A stretch of 64,000 nt of DNA from Phytopythium helicoides (taxonomy: Eukaryota > Oomycota > Peronosporomycetes > Pythiales > Pythiaceae). Below the pieces are notes generated by a model. The model was not told the DNA's origin, did no database searches, and saw only the letters and a program-made list of their open reading frames with translations. The DNA is taken from positions 124,001 through 188,000 of the forward strand of contig JANFNE010000042.1 of assembly GCA_024867545.1 (NCBI GenBank), given 5' to 3'. Shown in pieces: positions 32,897 to 44,960 of this stretch. The position numbers were made by a program, and so were the translations under genes. How positions within the stretch are numbered: the stretch's first letter is position 1; each line of letters starts with the position of its first letter.

Positions 32897-33535
32897 TGTT
32901 TCAGGAAGAAGTTGTGTCCTGTGACTTGGAAATTGCAAACTACCTGCCGTACTTGCTGAACCAAATGGAGCACAGCTTGCTGGTTACGCCTAGTATTATC
33001 CTATAAACAGTGTTGGCGTTGCGTTGCATCACGTTTCAAAAGTAAAAAAAAGCAGGTTGCTGCAGCTTTGTTTGGTGGGTGCGATGCTAATTACGCGATC
33101 GCATCACTGGACGAAAGTTGGCAACATATTTCGCGCTCCAAATGTAGCAACAACACGGATCGGCGTCATCGGTGCATCTGTGACGATAAGAAACGCCGTG
33201 AAACATCCTCTGAAGAGTTTCGCGGTTTATATTTGACTCAATGCCTGACGAAAGCCGACTCCGGCGAATCTATTTCCCATTCTGTCCGACTGCCATGAAA
33301 GTCTGTTGAGTCGCTCGACACGCATAGCTCAACCTTTTTTCTGCTTCGAGTATTTCAAGGGAGAAATGCGAAGCCCCGCAGCGTGAAATCACTTGTATTT
33401 TCATCACGTGGAGTTGCCAAGTGAGGCCCATGACTTCTTCCTGAGGCGATGTGGTGTCCCATTCCATGTGGCAAGGAAAAATCGTAATTTCCACTTTTTG
33501 CTATCAATAGTGCAACTCAAGCGGTTGGGCCGCGC
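32897..33535. other. Intergenic, divergent promoters
   Basis: About 640 bp between the membrane protein (minus) and the FANCJ-like helicase (plus). Only short ORFs without family features are present. It should hold both promoters. Confidence 0.5.
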
Positions 33536-36500
33536 ATGGCGATGGATGGCGGCGACCCGATGGCCGGCGCCGTGAGCGCCGCGGCGCTGATGGCCGCCGC
33601 GACCGCCGCCAACTCTGCGGCTGCGTCCGACGCGGCTCCAGGCGAAAGTTCGAGCTCCGCCGCGCCTCAGGAGCCGCGGGACGAGCCCGAGAAGCGGGAC
33701 GAGCAGCCCAAGGCGAGCGACAACTCGGTGCTCATTATGGGCTTCCGCGTGGACTTCCCCGCGGGCAAGAAGCCGTTCCCGGCGCAGCTGGCGGTCATGA
33801 ACAAGGTGCTGGCGGCGCTCAAGACGAGCCAGCACGCGCTGCTCGAGTCGCCCACGGGGTCAGGCAAGACGCTCGCGCTGCTCTGCTCGTCGCTCACCTT
33901 CCAGCGCCAGTTCACGCGCGAGCTCCTGGAGAGCGAGAAGCTGCGCCAGGAGGCGGCGACCAAGGCCAAGGCGGAGGCAGCAGCGAGCAAGGCGGCTCAG
34001 CCTTCAGCTGGAGGTGTATTCGAGCGATCAAGCTGGAGCCAGCAAGGCGAGCGCCATTGCTGTCGACGACGACGACTTTGCGCTCTCGCAGCCGTCTTTC
34101 GACAAGTTCCGATATGGACGCAAGCGCGATGGCAATGGCGACGCTAGTGCTGACGGATCAGCAGTTCAGGAGGAGGGTGATGCTACCACCAGAAAACGCG
34201 ACGCCGAGGGGGCGGAGGCAGGCGGAGGACCAAAGAAGAAACGAGTGCTCCCCATGTCATTCGGTGCGGCAGCTGCAGCAGCGGAGCAGCACGCGGCTAG
34301 CAGTCCCGATTACGATGATTTTCACAGTGTCGGAGGAAATGAAAAGAACCCCAAGCGCACGAGAGTGACGCCACCGCGCATCTACTTTTGCTCGCGAACG
34401 CACTCACAGCTGGCACAGGTTGTCGATGAGCTCAAAAACTGCCCACCGTCGTACTTGGCGTCGCCCGATCCGATGAATCCGGTCGTGCAGCAACTGCAAA
34501 TGTGTGTGCTGGGCTCCAAGCCGAACTACTGCGTAAATTCCAAGGTCAACAAGATCCCTGCGCAGGTGGACGAGAAATGCCAGCAACTCGTGCAAGAAAG
34601 CAAGTGCACGTACTTCCGAAAACTTAAAAAGACGAACGATTTGCGCCGGGTCACGCCACCAGTCTGGGACATCGAAGACATGCTGGCACTCGCCAAAAAG
34701 CACCGCGAGTGTGCGTACTTTCGCGCTCGTGAGGCGCTGGACCACGCCAACATCGTATTTTGCCCCTATAACTATCTCTTGGACCCCGGCATCCGAGAAG
34801 CAGTTGGTATCACCCTCAATAACGCTATTGTTGTCTTGGACGAAGCTCACAACGTGGAGGACACGTGCCGTTCTAGCGCCAGCGTCGAGCTGACGACTGA
34901 TGCTCTTGAGGCTGCTATCCGCGCGTTCACTGTCGTCATCAAACAAGGAGCTCGCCCTCCGAGCTACAACGCGCTGCTCAAGCTCCTAAATGGAATCGAT
35001 CGGTGGCTGCGCCATGTTGTCAAGAATGCGAAAGAGCTGCTGCAGACCACAGGTTTTGAGCAGGAAAGCCGCGTATGGCCTGGGTCGTACACTCTTGCCA
35101 TGTTAGCTGAATTCTGTGGTGTCACCAAGGAAAACTTTGCAGAACTCAAGCAGCATGTAGCGAGTGTTGCGGAGAATGAGAAGGAACTGGTGTCAAGCGG
35201 CGAAACTAGTGCCAGTAACGACTTTGAGTCGCCTTCAAAGGCCAGTGAAAACGATTCGACAATACTTCTTGGAGCTCTGGCCCTGAACACTGTTCGCAGC
35301 GTGATCAACGTAGCCGACTACATGTTTCGTGACGAGCTCAAGTATGTTGACGACTTCAAGCTTATTGTTATGCGCTCCCGCTCCCTTTGGAACGGTCGCA
35401 ACAATCGTCGCGGATATAGCACCGGTGGGGATTCTGGGGACGGGTGGCAGACCAAAATGTGCATTTGGTGTTTGAACGCGGCAGTGGCATTTTCCGATGT
35501 CATCAAGAACGCAAGAAGCGTTATTCTTACGTCGGGGACACTCAGCCCGATGGATTCATTTGCAGGTGAACTCGGGACAGAGTTCCCCATTCGCTTGGAA
35601 GCGAATCATGTCGTGGACATGCGTCGGCAAGTTCTTGTTGGGGCAATCATGAATGGACCAGGTTTTGTTGACTTGTCGTCGACCTACAAGAACCAGCAAG
35701 AGTTCAAATATCAAGACTCTCTCGGTGAACTGCTACTGCAGTACTCGGGATCTGTTCCAGGCGGGATCTTGATGTTCTTGCCTTCTTACTCTCTCATGGA
35801 CAAACTAGCCTCCCGCTGGTCGCAGACTGGCCTGCTTGCAAAGCTCGAGGCTGTCAAGACCGTTTTCACAGAGCCAAGGAATGCAGGAAAAGACTTTGAT
35901 GCACTTCTTGACGATTACAAAAACGTCATTTCGACGACTTCAGCGACGATAAGGCAAGGTGATGCTAGTGGTACAAAGACGGGGGCTATTTTTCTTGCTG
36001 TGTACCGTGGAAAAGTTAGCGAAGGCATCGATTTTTCGAATGACAATGCACGCGCTGTACTGGCAGTCGGCATTCCGTATCCAAGTGTCAAAGAGCTGCA
36101 AGTATCACTGAAACGAAAATACCAAGATGAGAAGAGTCGTATCGACAAAGCGCTCGTGAACGGCCACGTATGGTATAACCTGCAGGCGTTCCGCGCTCTG
36201 AACCAGGCTTTGGGACGTTGCATTCGCCACCGACAAGACTATGGGCGCCATTATCCTTGTTGACTCGCGCCACCGGTTCCAGGCACATACACGCTCGCTA
36301 TCCAAGTGGATGCGGCCGTTCATCCGCGAGTTTGAGCATGCTGAACAATGTGTTCCCCTTTTCTCGGAGTTTTTCAAGAGGAATGCTCGGGAGCTCCCAA
36401 CCCCAGCGTTGCCACCTTCGACTACAATAGGTGAGGCTCAAACTCCGGGTGACTCGGCCGCCACAGGATGGATCACACCAAAAAAGCGTGGGTCGATGAC

Positions 36501-36702
36501 TCTGAAGTACGAAGAAGAAGGCGCCAAGAGCAGTAGCGCACAGCAACGAAGTTCGGGGCGGCAGTTACCTGGCTCGTTTGGCCGCACTATGGCGTCTACG
36601 ATGGATAGCGTGCGCTCGTACTTGGCCCAGCAGCAGCTACAGCAAACAAAACCTCGTGTGTTTTCCATCTTTGAGCAGCGAAATCCGAAACAAGACAAAT
36701 AA
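33536..36702 (+). CDS. BRIP1: FANCJ/BRIP1-type Fe-S DEAH helicase, two frame breaks
   Basis: ATG 33536. About 1,055 residues. After an Ala-rich start comes MGFRVDFPAGKKPFPAQLAVMNKVL, which matches the FANCJ Q-motif region, then Walker A LLESPTGSGKTLALLC. A long low-complexity insert with an acidic patch (IAVDDDDFALSQ) follows. Motif Ia is IYFCSRTHSQLAQVVDEL. Fe-S cluster cysteines lie in the YCVN...KC...KCTYF...CAYF series. The DEAH box is VVLDEAHNVED. C-terminal motifs are FLPSYSLMDKL, GKVSEGIDFSNDNARAV and QALGRCIRHRQDYG. Breaks lie near 34012 and 36241 (extra G in GGG). The family unwinds DNA at crosslinks and G-quadruplexes. RTEL1 and DDX11 are the alternatives, but the N-terminal motif favours FANCJ. 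Confidence 0.85.
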
Positions 36703-36756
36703 ACGTTACATTGAACAACTCCGGAATGTTGTCAATGACCTTGTCTGCGGTGCTAA

Positions 36757-39737
36757 CTACTCCACGTTATCCTCTTCGTCATCAAATCGCTCGAGCCTCG
36801 CTGACCCGACAGCGATGATTGAGTGGGCCTTGGAGGAGACAACTGCAGCCTCGGGTACACTGAGACTGGAGCTTTGAGGAACTGACAGGTTTGACGATGA
36901 TCTTCGTCCTCGGAATGCAGTTGCTGCCGACTGAGATGGTGGTCGTATCAAGACAGCAGGGGAAACTAATCCAGCGGCCTCATTAGCAAGTTGCTGCGCG
37001 TGCTGGATTAGACGCATCATCTCGCCATCAGAAACGCTGTGCAACAGCAAGAAAACCTTGTTTTCTGCTTGAAAGCGTTGGAAGGCGGCAAGCTCATCAA
37101 GCACGTTGTACCGGAATTCGACCCGCCGCTTGTGTTGCCTGTCAGCTTTCCATTGTTCCCTGCTCCAATTCACACAGTCAGTTTATTTCAGCCTCGGTGC
37201 CATTTGGATCTCATTACGCACCTCTTTTTCTCCTTCAAATCGCGAAATAGTCTTCGCTTTTCAGAAAGTAATTGCCGCAACAAGTGTGTCTTCAATTGAA
37301 TCGACACCTTCTCATTCTTTTGAGATCCATTCATTAGTGCTAACACTGGTGGTTTGCTTTCATATTGAGACGGTGAGTTCGTTGAAAGACTTCGACTAGG
37401 AGATGGAAGAGCTCCTTCATGCTTGTTTGGTGATTGGCGAGGAGATCGAGCGCGTTTCTTTTTACCGTTTGGAGACTTGCGACCGCTTTTCGGGGATTTG
37501 GTTGTCGTATAATAGTCGTACATTGCAAGCTGAAATTCTTCCCCCATGTTTTGCACGAGCTTCATGTTACGCTTCACCAGCTTCGGTGCTGCTGGAGGCT
37601 CTTCCTTCGAAGGGGATGTTGGTTGGGAAGCACTGTTGGCATTCGCCATCGTCGGTATCGGGATAGGGATGCCAGAAACAATGTTGGAACCAGTTGATCC
37701 TATTCCTGCTGTCGCTACTGAGGCAATCGGCGATTGTACGGTTCCTCCGTTGCGCAAGTGTCGATGAACGCCTTCGAGTCGCTTCTGCTCTTTGGGTGCC
37801 TTTGGTCCATGACAGCTGTCACCCCTGTTAGCTACCGCTCGGAAATATTCAACCAATGTCACAGTTCTCGTCTCGATCTGGCTTGGAGGGCGAGGTGTCA
37901 TTGGCACAAGTTGAGTATTTCCTCCGTCGCCGTGAGGGGACATCAGTCCATGGCGGCGTTTAGCCTTCTTTTCAAGCCTGGTCCAAACGAGGAGCAGTAA
38001 TTTGACACGTGCCTCCGTAATGGCCCGCCACTCACGCCACATGACTTGGAAGTCACGCACGCGCTTGCGAAAGCGCAAGATCAGCCGGCGAAACTTGACG
38101 TCTTGGAACTCGAACCAGGATGTGACAATGATAGCGATCGCATATCGGCGCTCCAAAAACCTACGACTCTCCAACCACCGACGAATAAAACGTTGTACGA
38201 GCTGGATTGCGTTCATAACGAGTGGCATCCGGTAGAATGGCGAAGTGATTGGTGTCATTGGTGTAAAGCTGAGGACAGCCAGCGAGTTCTGTCGGACAAG
38301 AGACTGCTGACGCCAGTAGTGCTGAATTCTCTTTGCCATGAGAACTTTGTTGAGTGCATCTCGTTTTTTCTTGAAGAGGTGGAAAGCGCGCAACCACTTC
38401 TGTGTTTGACTCTGCAAGAGCTACAATAAGCAGCCATTGAGACTCACAGAAGCGTTTCCGCTGAAGTTCTTGGTACTGAAGTCGTCGCTTTTGCCATCTG
38501 CTGACGGCATTTCGCACTGCTGTCTCTTGAGCTTCATCCAATTCCTTCTTTCGCTTTGATGCCAGCTGAGTTTTTGATCGATAACTGAAGGGAGTATGGC
38601 CGCTTCACCTGGTCGATGAATCACTGACAGGCGAGCCAACTTGCGATTCTTTTGGACAAGATCCTCGCCGTGTTCTTCAATCAACTGTTGCTGCTTAAGC
38701 CGCTGAATAGTTTCTATCTTGGAAATGAGTTCTGGAAGGCTTCGAAGTTCGTCTACCCGAGAGCGCAGCTTTCGTGACTTTAGTGCAGCCGCGGTCTGCT
38801 CGCGCAGGTCACTTCTTCGCGTAGAGAAAGGGGTTGTTGAATGGGTTGAATGACCTTCTACTGCTGCCTGAGGATTTGTAGACTGGAATAAGGACAGCAG
38901 CAGGCGATCAACGTCTTTATTTGAAGCCTCACGGGAGTGGGTGAGGCATCGTTCGGTTTCGGTGGTGAGCGTATGCTGCTGTGGATGACTGCGGTTAGAA
39001 TGATGAATCCGTCGTGAGGCTGCAACTCTTTCTCCATATGTCGATCCCAGGGTGGACTGGTGACGTGGCCGAGGAGGGCATGTGATTGTAGCTTTCTTGT
39101 TGTCCGAAGGAATGCTTTGTTGGCGCTCCTCGTGCTGAAGAGTATCGTGCAGTAGCTTTTCCATTTTTACTTGATGCCATTGAGAAACTCCATCTTGACG
39201 CTGGCGGTAGATTAACCACTCTGCCGATGAATCCAATGGGAAGGTATCGGCAGTAGCAGATGATATAGCGTTATCGACTCGAATTGAGCTAGCCTCACTT
39301 CGATTACTTGGTGGACGCTTCGACTCTGGTTCTTTCGTGTCTTGAACCATGGTAATCTTCTCCAAGATAGTGGTAATTCGAGTAACTCTATCGTTCACAT
39401 TGCTACTTCTTGTTTCCAGTTGAGACTGCTCTAGTAGAGCGCTGGACTTGCTTGTCTGCTCAACTGGAAGCTGTTGAACACTTGGTCCACTAATGGTCTC
39501 TTGAATAGTGTGGTTTGTCTCCAAATCGTCTCTGGTCTCTGGCGGAGGAAACAACCCGCGGTCGATTCTCTCCTTGAGCTCTTGATTTCGATCGTGGAGG
39601 TGGAAGCCATCACGAACAGTGAATCGCTTTCCTGGCAAAGAGTGGATTGCCTCGTCATTCGAGACAGCGCGATGCTTGCTCGGGTTAGGAAGTCGGACTG
39701 CCTGGGGGATGATGCTGTGAGAGTCAATGAGCGTCAT
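36757..39737 (-). CDS. IQ-motif, helical protein of unknown family
   Basis: ATG 39737. A long N-terminal half (39737-about 38600) is hydrophilic and Ser/Arg/Gln rich. It then becomes helical (SKRKKELDEAQETAVRNAV) and leads into IQ-like segments (MAKRIQHYWRQQSL, MNAIQLVQRFIRRWLESRR, WREWRAITEARVKLLL). A Pro/Ser-rich linker follows, with a lysine/arginine-rich patch (KSPKSGRKSPNGKKKRARSP) and a C-terminal coiled segment. An intron at 37160-37221 joins KEKKR to EQWKADR in frame. A one-base break near 38600 and an uncertain junction near 38420 complicate the middle. IQ motifs bind calmodulin-like proteins, so a cytoskeletal or flagellar role is an inference. It diverges from the next gene with only 156 bp between starts. 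Confidence 0.55.
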
Positions 39738-39893
39738 GCTCTATCCTACAAATGTGCAAGACCTGATCACCTTGAATTCCAAACAACTGCTCGCGTATCG
39801 GTGGCGTTTCAATTTGGTAACCAAAGATAGTCAAAGCCTCGAACAGTCTCGAGAGGATATCTTTTCAGCGTCTGCTCGCCAACAAGCACATTC
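39738..39893. promoter_or_regulatory. Compact bidirectional promoter
   Basis: 156 bp separates the divergent ATGs at 39737 (minus) and 39894 (plus), so both genes must share this control region. No specific core element can be assigned with confidence. Confidence 0.45.
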
Positions 39894-41072
39894 ATGGCGG
39901 ATCAAGAAGACTCGGATCCATCATTACCGGAGTCGATCGCGTCAAGCACCAGTGATGCCTCCGATAGCCATTATTTTGAGGAGGAGTTCGAGGAAGACAG
40001 CACAATTGTGCTAGCTGCACATTCTAATACGCATGCAGCTATTGAAGCTGAGGAAGACAAGGCATATGATGACGACTCGTTTGAGAATGAAGCAGAGGCT
40101 AATTCTCAACTGGGTTCTGGTATAGAGGAGCGTAAAGACGAAATATCTGCAAATGGTGATTCACTTTGTGAATACGACGAAGACTTTGAAAACGAAGATG
40201 GGGATGAGTGGAGCACAAATATGGAGCTGCACGATGTCTCTGAGTCTCGGGGACCGTTTACTGTAGTCAAGTTAAATCTAGAGTTACATGACCAGGTGCC
40301 TGACCAAGCGGTCGAACAAGTACAAGACATGCAAACTCCTCAAACTGATTTTTCGCAGTGGTGCATCGAAAAGTTTAGAATTATCCAAGCTACCCACTCT
40401 ATGGAAGTGAAGTGTCAATCTGATTCATACGAGCCTGCACCTGAATCGCTCAAGCTGCAGGGTTCTGCCGCAATTACTCAACTAATGAAGGTTGCAATGA
40501 GCAAGCGCGCTCAAACAAGCTCTGACTGCCGCAATCTACTCCACAAAAAGCCGTGTAATGCGTTGGAAAGCGTCTGCATATCTTCAACATTGGTGGAAAT
40601 TGTTCAAAACAGGTGCTTTGAGGCAGGTATAGCAGAGATGTACACGATGCAAGAGGCTGAGAGAGAACCTGCTGGTCATAAGGAGATTCAGTGGTCTAGA
40701 GAAACACCAAAGAAATCCTTATCGACTTTTTGCTCGACAAAAATGGAGGATCTACGCGGAAAACTAGCAACAGCATCGTTGGAAAGCATAAGCTCCAAAT
40801 GGATGCTCCCTACGTCTTTTAACAAATCAACTGATCCAAGAGAGGATACTGGTTTCTTAAGCATCGGAGTACTTCAGGCAATGCATGAGATGACGGAAGC
40901 TCAGCACCGAATTCTCACAATTGGTTCTTCGGATGGGGGAGCTCGTGGACTTCAGTATGGTGCACGGAAGCTTAGAATGGCAGCTCAAGTTGCAGCAACA
41001 AAACAACAGCTGAAGATTTCAGCATGTATCCGTGAACAGGCCATTTCTGTACTAGGTGGACAAAATGAATAG
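39894..41072 (+). CDS. Acidic hypothetical protein, 392 aa
   Basis: Intact ORF from ATG 39894. The first 110 residues are very acidic and contain a motif repeated three times (HYFEEEFEED, YDDDSFENEAE, YDEDFENEDGDE). The rest is mixed helical sequence with no recognised domain (for example LATASLESISSKWMLP, GVLQAMHEMTEAQHRIL). The Y-[DE]3-F-E type of motif appears in some flagellar and basal-body proteins, but that is only suggestive. It may continue into the coiled-coil gene downstream through an intron starting near 41055; I keep them separate. Confidence 0.55.
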   Translation: MADQEDSDPSLPESIASSTSDASDSHYFEEEFEEDSTIVLAAHSNTHAAIEAEEDKAYDDDSFENEAEANSQLGSGIEERKDEISANGDSLCEYDEDFENEDGDEWSTNMELHDVSESRGPFTVVKLNLELHDQVPDQAVEQVQDMQTPQTDFSQWCIEKFRIIQATHSMEVKCQSDSYEPAPESLKLQGSAAITQLMKVAMSKRAQTSSDCRNLLHKKPCNALESVCISSTLVEIVQNRCFEAGIAEMYTMQEAEREPAGHKEIQWSRETPKKSLSTFCSTKMEDLRGKLATASLESISSKWMLPTSFNKSTDPREDTGFLSIGVLQAMHEMTEAQHRILTIGSSDGGARGLQYGARKLRMAAQVAATKQQLKISACIREQAISVLGGQNE

Positions 41073-41310
41073 CACCTATTTATATGAAAAGACACAACAA
41101 GCATTTTGCTCTCTTCGTCAGATAAATGCGTCTTGCCCATTTTCCTCATCAGGGAACTAGAGCGGTCTCATTGGTATTCACCCGCCTGTACCCTCAGTTG
41201 GCCTGTCATGACAACCGCACAAACATCCATAGCCGGTTCGAATGCGTTGAGTGACATGCACCCTAACGCTGGGCTGACGTCCGTGTATATATGCGTATTG
41301 TCAAGATGGG

Positions 41311-44300
41311 ATGTATTTGTGGGCAGAAGTTGATCGAATGAAAACTCAGATACTAGAGCTGCAAGCCTCTTCAAAAAGTATGCGGCACGAACAGACCCGC
41401 ATTGCCGACTACGTTCTCTCTTTTGTCACACATGCACAGTTGGACGCTGCCATGACAACTCGGGTACGTTTCTTCAGAACATTTGATTTGATTTGAGCAA
41501 TGCCGCTAACACCACCAGCTTTAGGTTTCTCAAGCAGCCGCCTGAGCACAAATTCGAATCACTACGAACTGAAATGCACTCAGAACTTGCGAAGAAGGCA
41601 GACTGCAATTCTCTCAAGACCCTGCAAGAGGCAAAACTTGATATATCTGTGTACGAAGCTAGTGCACGCGACATCAAAAAGTTTCGGACTATGCTTGAGC
41701 AGAGCTTGCGTGACTTATTTGCGGTATTCGCATCGCAAATTGAACTCCAGGTTCGGTCGAAGCTGTCGATTGATGACTTCAACCGTATCTTTAACCCCGA
41801 GTCAAACGGTCAGAAGGCTGCAATTGAGAATGCAGCTGCGAGGATTGCCCAAATGAATGAAAAACTATTGAAACTGCAGGTTTACGTCGACGAAGACCAA
41901 CAGCGCCAGCTCAAATTGACAGCGCTGGACAATCAACTATTCGAACTCGGGGTCAAACACAGTGAGTGCAAGGCATCGCTTGCGCACTTAGAAGACATCT
42001 TAACTGGTACTCGAGCACAGCTAGATGAGTTAGGCGATAAACACTCACAGACATGTGGAACGTTGGCGTCGTTGATTACTGGTGTCCAAGCGTCTAAGCG
42101 AGATCAAGGACTTATCAACACTGTTCTTCATGACAAACAATCAGCTTTGAATGAATGCTTAACGCTCTTGAAACGCAGTGAAGAAGAGCAGGATGCCATG
42201 CTTAAGGAATTGGATACTTTCGCTCGCAAAGTGCTCGTTCGCAGTATGGAAGAGAGGTTATCACGCATGAATACTGCGATGACACGAGAGATGGAAGAGA
42301 TTCGAACCAAGCACCGCGGCTCAACCCAGCAGGTCGCAAACGAGCTGCTTCGAGTAAACGACAAGCTACTGGCAAACCGCGACAAGACGTCACAGCTGGA
42401 TTCAATTGTGCGAGGACTAATGACAAAGCTTCAAGAGCTACGAAACGAACTTGATTTTGTGAAGGACCCGCTGGCAACTCTGGCGACAAATTTGAAGGAA
42501 GAGAATGAGACCATTCTCACGGAGATTCATCGAAGTCGGGTATGGTCGCGTCGGAAATGTCATGTGTCCATAAATGATTCAGTGCTCACTCACAGGTTGT
42601 TTCATTTAGCACGAGACGCGCGAAATCATGTTGGACTACCAAGATTTGTTGGAAAAAGAACAGCAGCTACAAGGAACGGTGCCGTCTCGACCAAGCACTG
42701 CAATGGCTATAACGAAGCCCTTGGGGTCAGCCTCGACGTATGTCAACCGACGAACAAAACAGCAAAAGCTTTTGGAGATGCAAGAATCTGAGAGGCTGCG
42801 TGTAAGTCGTCCGCATACATCAAGTACGCGAGTACGAGCAGCCAGTGCAGCTCCACCATCAACAACTTGTTCTCAGCCTTTAGAGGAGCCTAGCGCCAGA
42901 CAAGAAGTTATCCCGCTAACTCCGAGGAGAGCCCAAACTGCTGGTGCAGCCACAAAAAAGAAAGCAACAACACCTGCAAATTCTGCTCAATCTACCATAA
43001 GAAAAGATTGTGAAATCAGCAATCCATACATGCCGATTACAAGAGGTCTCGCCACTCTTGTCGGCGATCATGATAGTACATTTCACTTCCCAACTGTAGG
43101 CTGTGAATCTGATAGAGCCGAGGTATCGTAGAATAAATGCAACTTTTGTGAACAGACGCCAAGCGTCAGTCGAAACTTCTCCAAAGAGGCAATGCCAGCA
43201 CTCAGCATTGCTTCAAGCGCAGGAGCACGGCGGCCAACAGCAAAGCCCAAACCGCACGTTCTGGGCGGAAGCAACAACTTGCGAAGTGAGCGGGAGCGAC
43301 GTGAACTCGCCGAGAAAGCTCTTCAGCAATCGAACGAGCGACTAAAAAGGATAAAGGAGGAACTAGCTCCTCAAGTCTTGAAGCTAACGGATGCTGTAAA
43401 GGTAGAGCACAATAACGTTCCGGAAGATCAAACTATCTTTTGAAAGTATCTGCTGTTGTTGAGTCACCAGACAATTCACATTGAGAAGCAGCACCAACTG
43501 GAGTTGGATGAAGCATCACAAGATGTTCTTGAAGCACTTCAGAGTCAAATGAACGCACTTGAGGGCTGGCAGCAGCGCTTTCCATCCATGCTAGATGAGA
43601 AATTAGGCCAAGTGATGCTTCAAGTGACTGAGCAAATGGAAGCAAAATCTCACGTATGTTGTTGCTTCTATGCCTGGATATTGCCGTTTTCGCTGACATA
43701 CTCGGTTTGACATGACATTGCCTAGCGCCTTCGATTCCAACTTGATGACTTGCGGAACTCACAAGAAGAGCATGCTGCTGAGTTGAGTATGGCCTGTAAC
43801 GAGGTTAGCCTTCGGGATTTGTTGAGGAAGGCATTGCAGTAATTCACTCTTTTGATGTGGAATCAGATTGTATCTGCTCGCGAGTTTCTGGCGACACGAA
43901 TCAATGCGGCTGAAGACGCGACAGAGGGTGTCCGAGGCGATTGCGCACGCAATTCCGAGCGCCAGCAACTAGCTCTTGAGGCGCTCTCGACGAAACTCGC
44001 CGAGCTTGACGAGAAGATTTTCCTGCTCGACAAGGAGCTACTTAAGCTAAAGATGGCTCTACCCGCATCTGTTGCAGCGGATTTGGTCGTTGGGGGTAGT
44101 GGTATGCAGAACACTCGATCTTCTCTTGGTGGGACAACAGGTATCTCTAGCATTGAAGCTTTTCAAAGGATTGAAGAGTTCGCGAGCGAACTCACTTCAA
44201 TGTGAGTAGCATCAACGAAACCGATAACATACTGCTGGTGATGGGAAAGTGCTCATTACGATTTGCCTACCAGGAAAGCAGAGTTGACCGGAAGCCGGAG

Positions 44301-44903
44301 TGCACATCGGCAGCAGTTCGAGGCACTCACTAATAGGCTTCGAGAGGCTGCTAAGAGTAGTCAACGACTCCAGCGAGACGTTGACGCGCGGCTTGCAGAT
44401 GTCGAGACTAGCATTAAAAAGGTTGTAACCAAAGCACCTAGTGAGATGGCAAAGCGCCTGCTGCAGGCTCAAAGTATGTGGAAAGCAGAGCTTCATACCC
44501 TGACGGCAAGGCTGAACCATTTTGAAGAGGAGCTGCGAGGTGACCGGGTGGAAGCTCAACAAATCGAAAATGATGAAGCGCCATCGCACGATTGGGTGGA
44601 GAATACAGACCGGCGACTTCATGACCTGGAGAGCAGGCTTGAGGACGTTTGCACTGACATGATCGCCGCCGAGAGCATGTTTGACGCCACGGTACGAACG
44701 TCTTGAATTGGAAGAGGAAAATCAATTCTAATGCTAGTTCGTGTCAGCGTAAATCCAACCTTGTTCGCATCACGCAAGTGGAGAGCGATATGCTGGGTCT
44801 GTACGACTGGACGCGAGGGAAAGTGGCAGCGGTCGAGCAAGAGACTACCTACACGGGCGAGCTCGTGACGTACTTGAGCAAGCAGTTCAAGGTTCCGAGG
44901 TGA
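41311..44903 (+). CDS. Large coiled-coil protein, multi-exon, unknown family
   Basis: Coiled-coil sequence runs through linked exons: 41311-41463, about 41525-42539, 42610-43122, 43156-about 43400, about 43480-43653, then three or more short exons to TGA 44901-44903. The 42540-42609 intron (GTATGG...TTTAG) joins EIHRSR to HETREIMLDY in frame. An indel near 41540 breaks the second exon. Heptad-rich helices dominate (SLRTEMHSELAKKAD, QVANELLRVNDKLLANRDK, ALEALSTKLAELDEKIF). A Ser/Thr/Ala-rich, basic segment lies in the middle (RPHTSSTRVRAASAAP). No named domain is seen. A centrosome, basal-body or axoneme role is an inference from composition and neighbours. The start could lie further upstream. 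Confidence 0.55.
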
Positions 44904-44960
44904 GTATTCGAGTGAGCAAGTTCATTTCCTGATAATACTGTCTAGAGACTATGAAGAGGG

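Noticed and set aside
33536..36702. XPD, RTEL1 or DDX11 rather than FANCJ
   Set aside because: The N-terminal FPAGKKPFPAQLAVMNKVL and LLESPTGSGKTLALLC combination is closest to FANCJ as I know the family; a tree would settle it.
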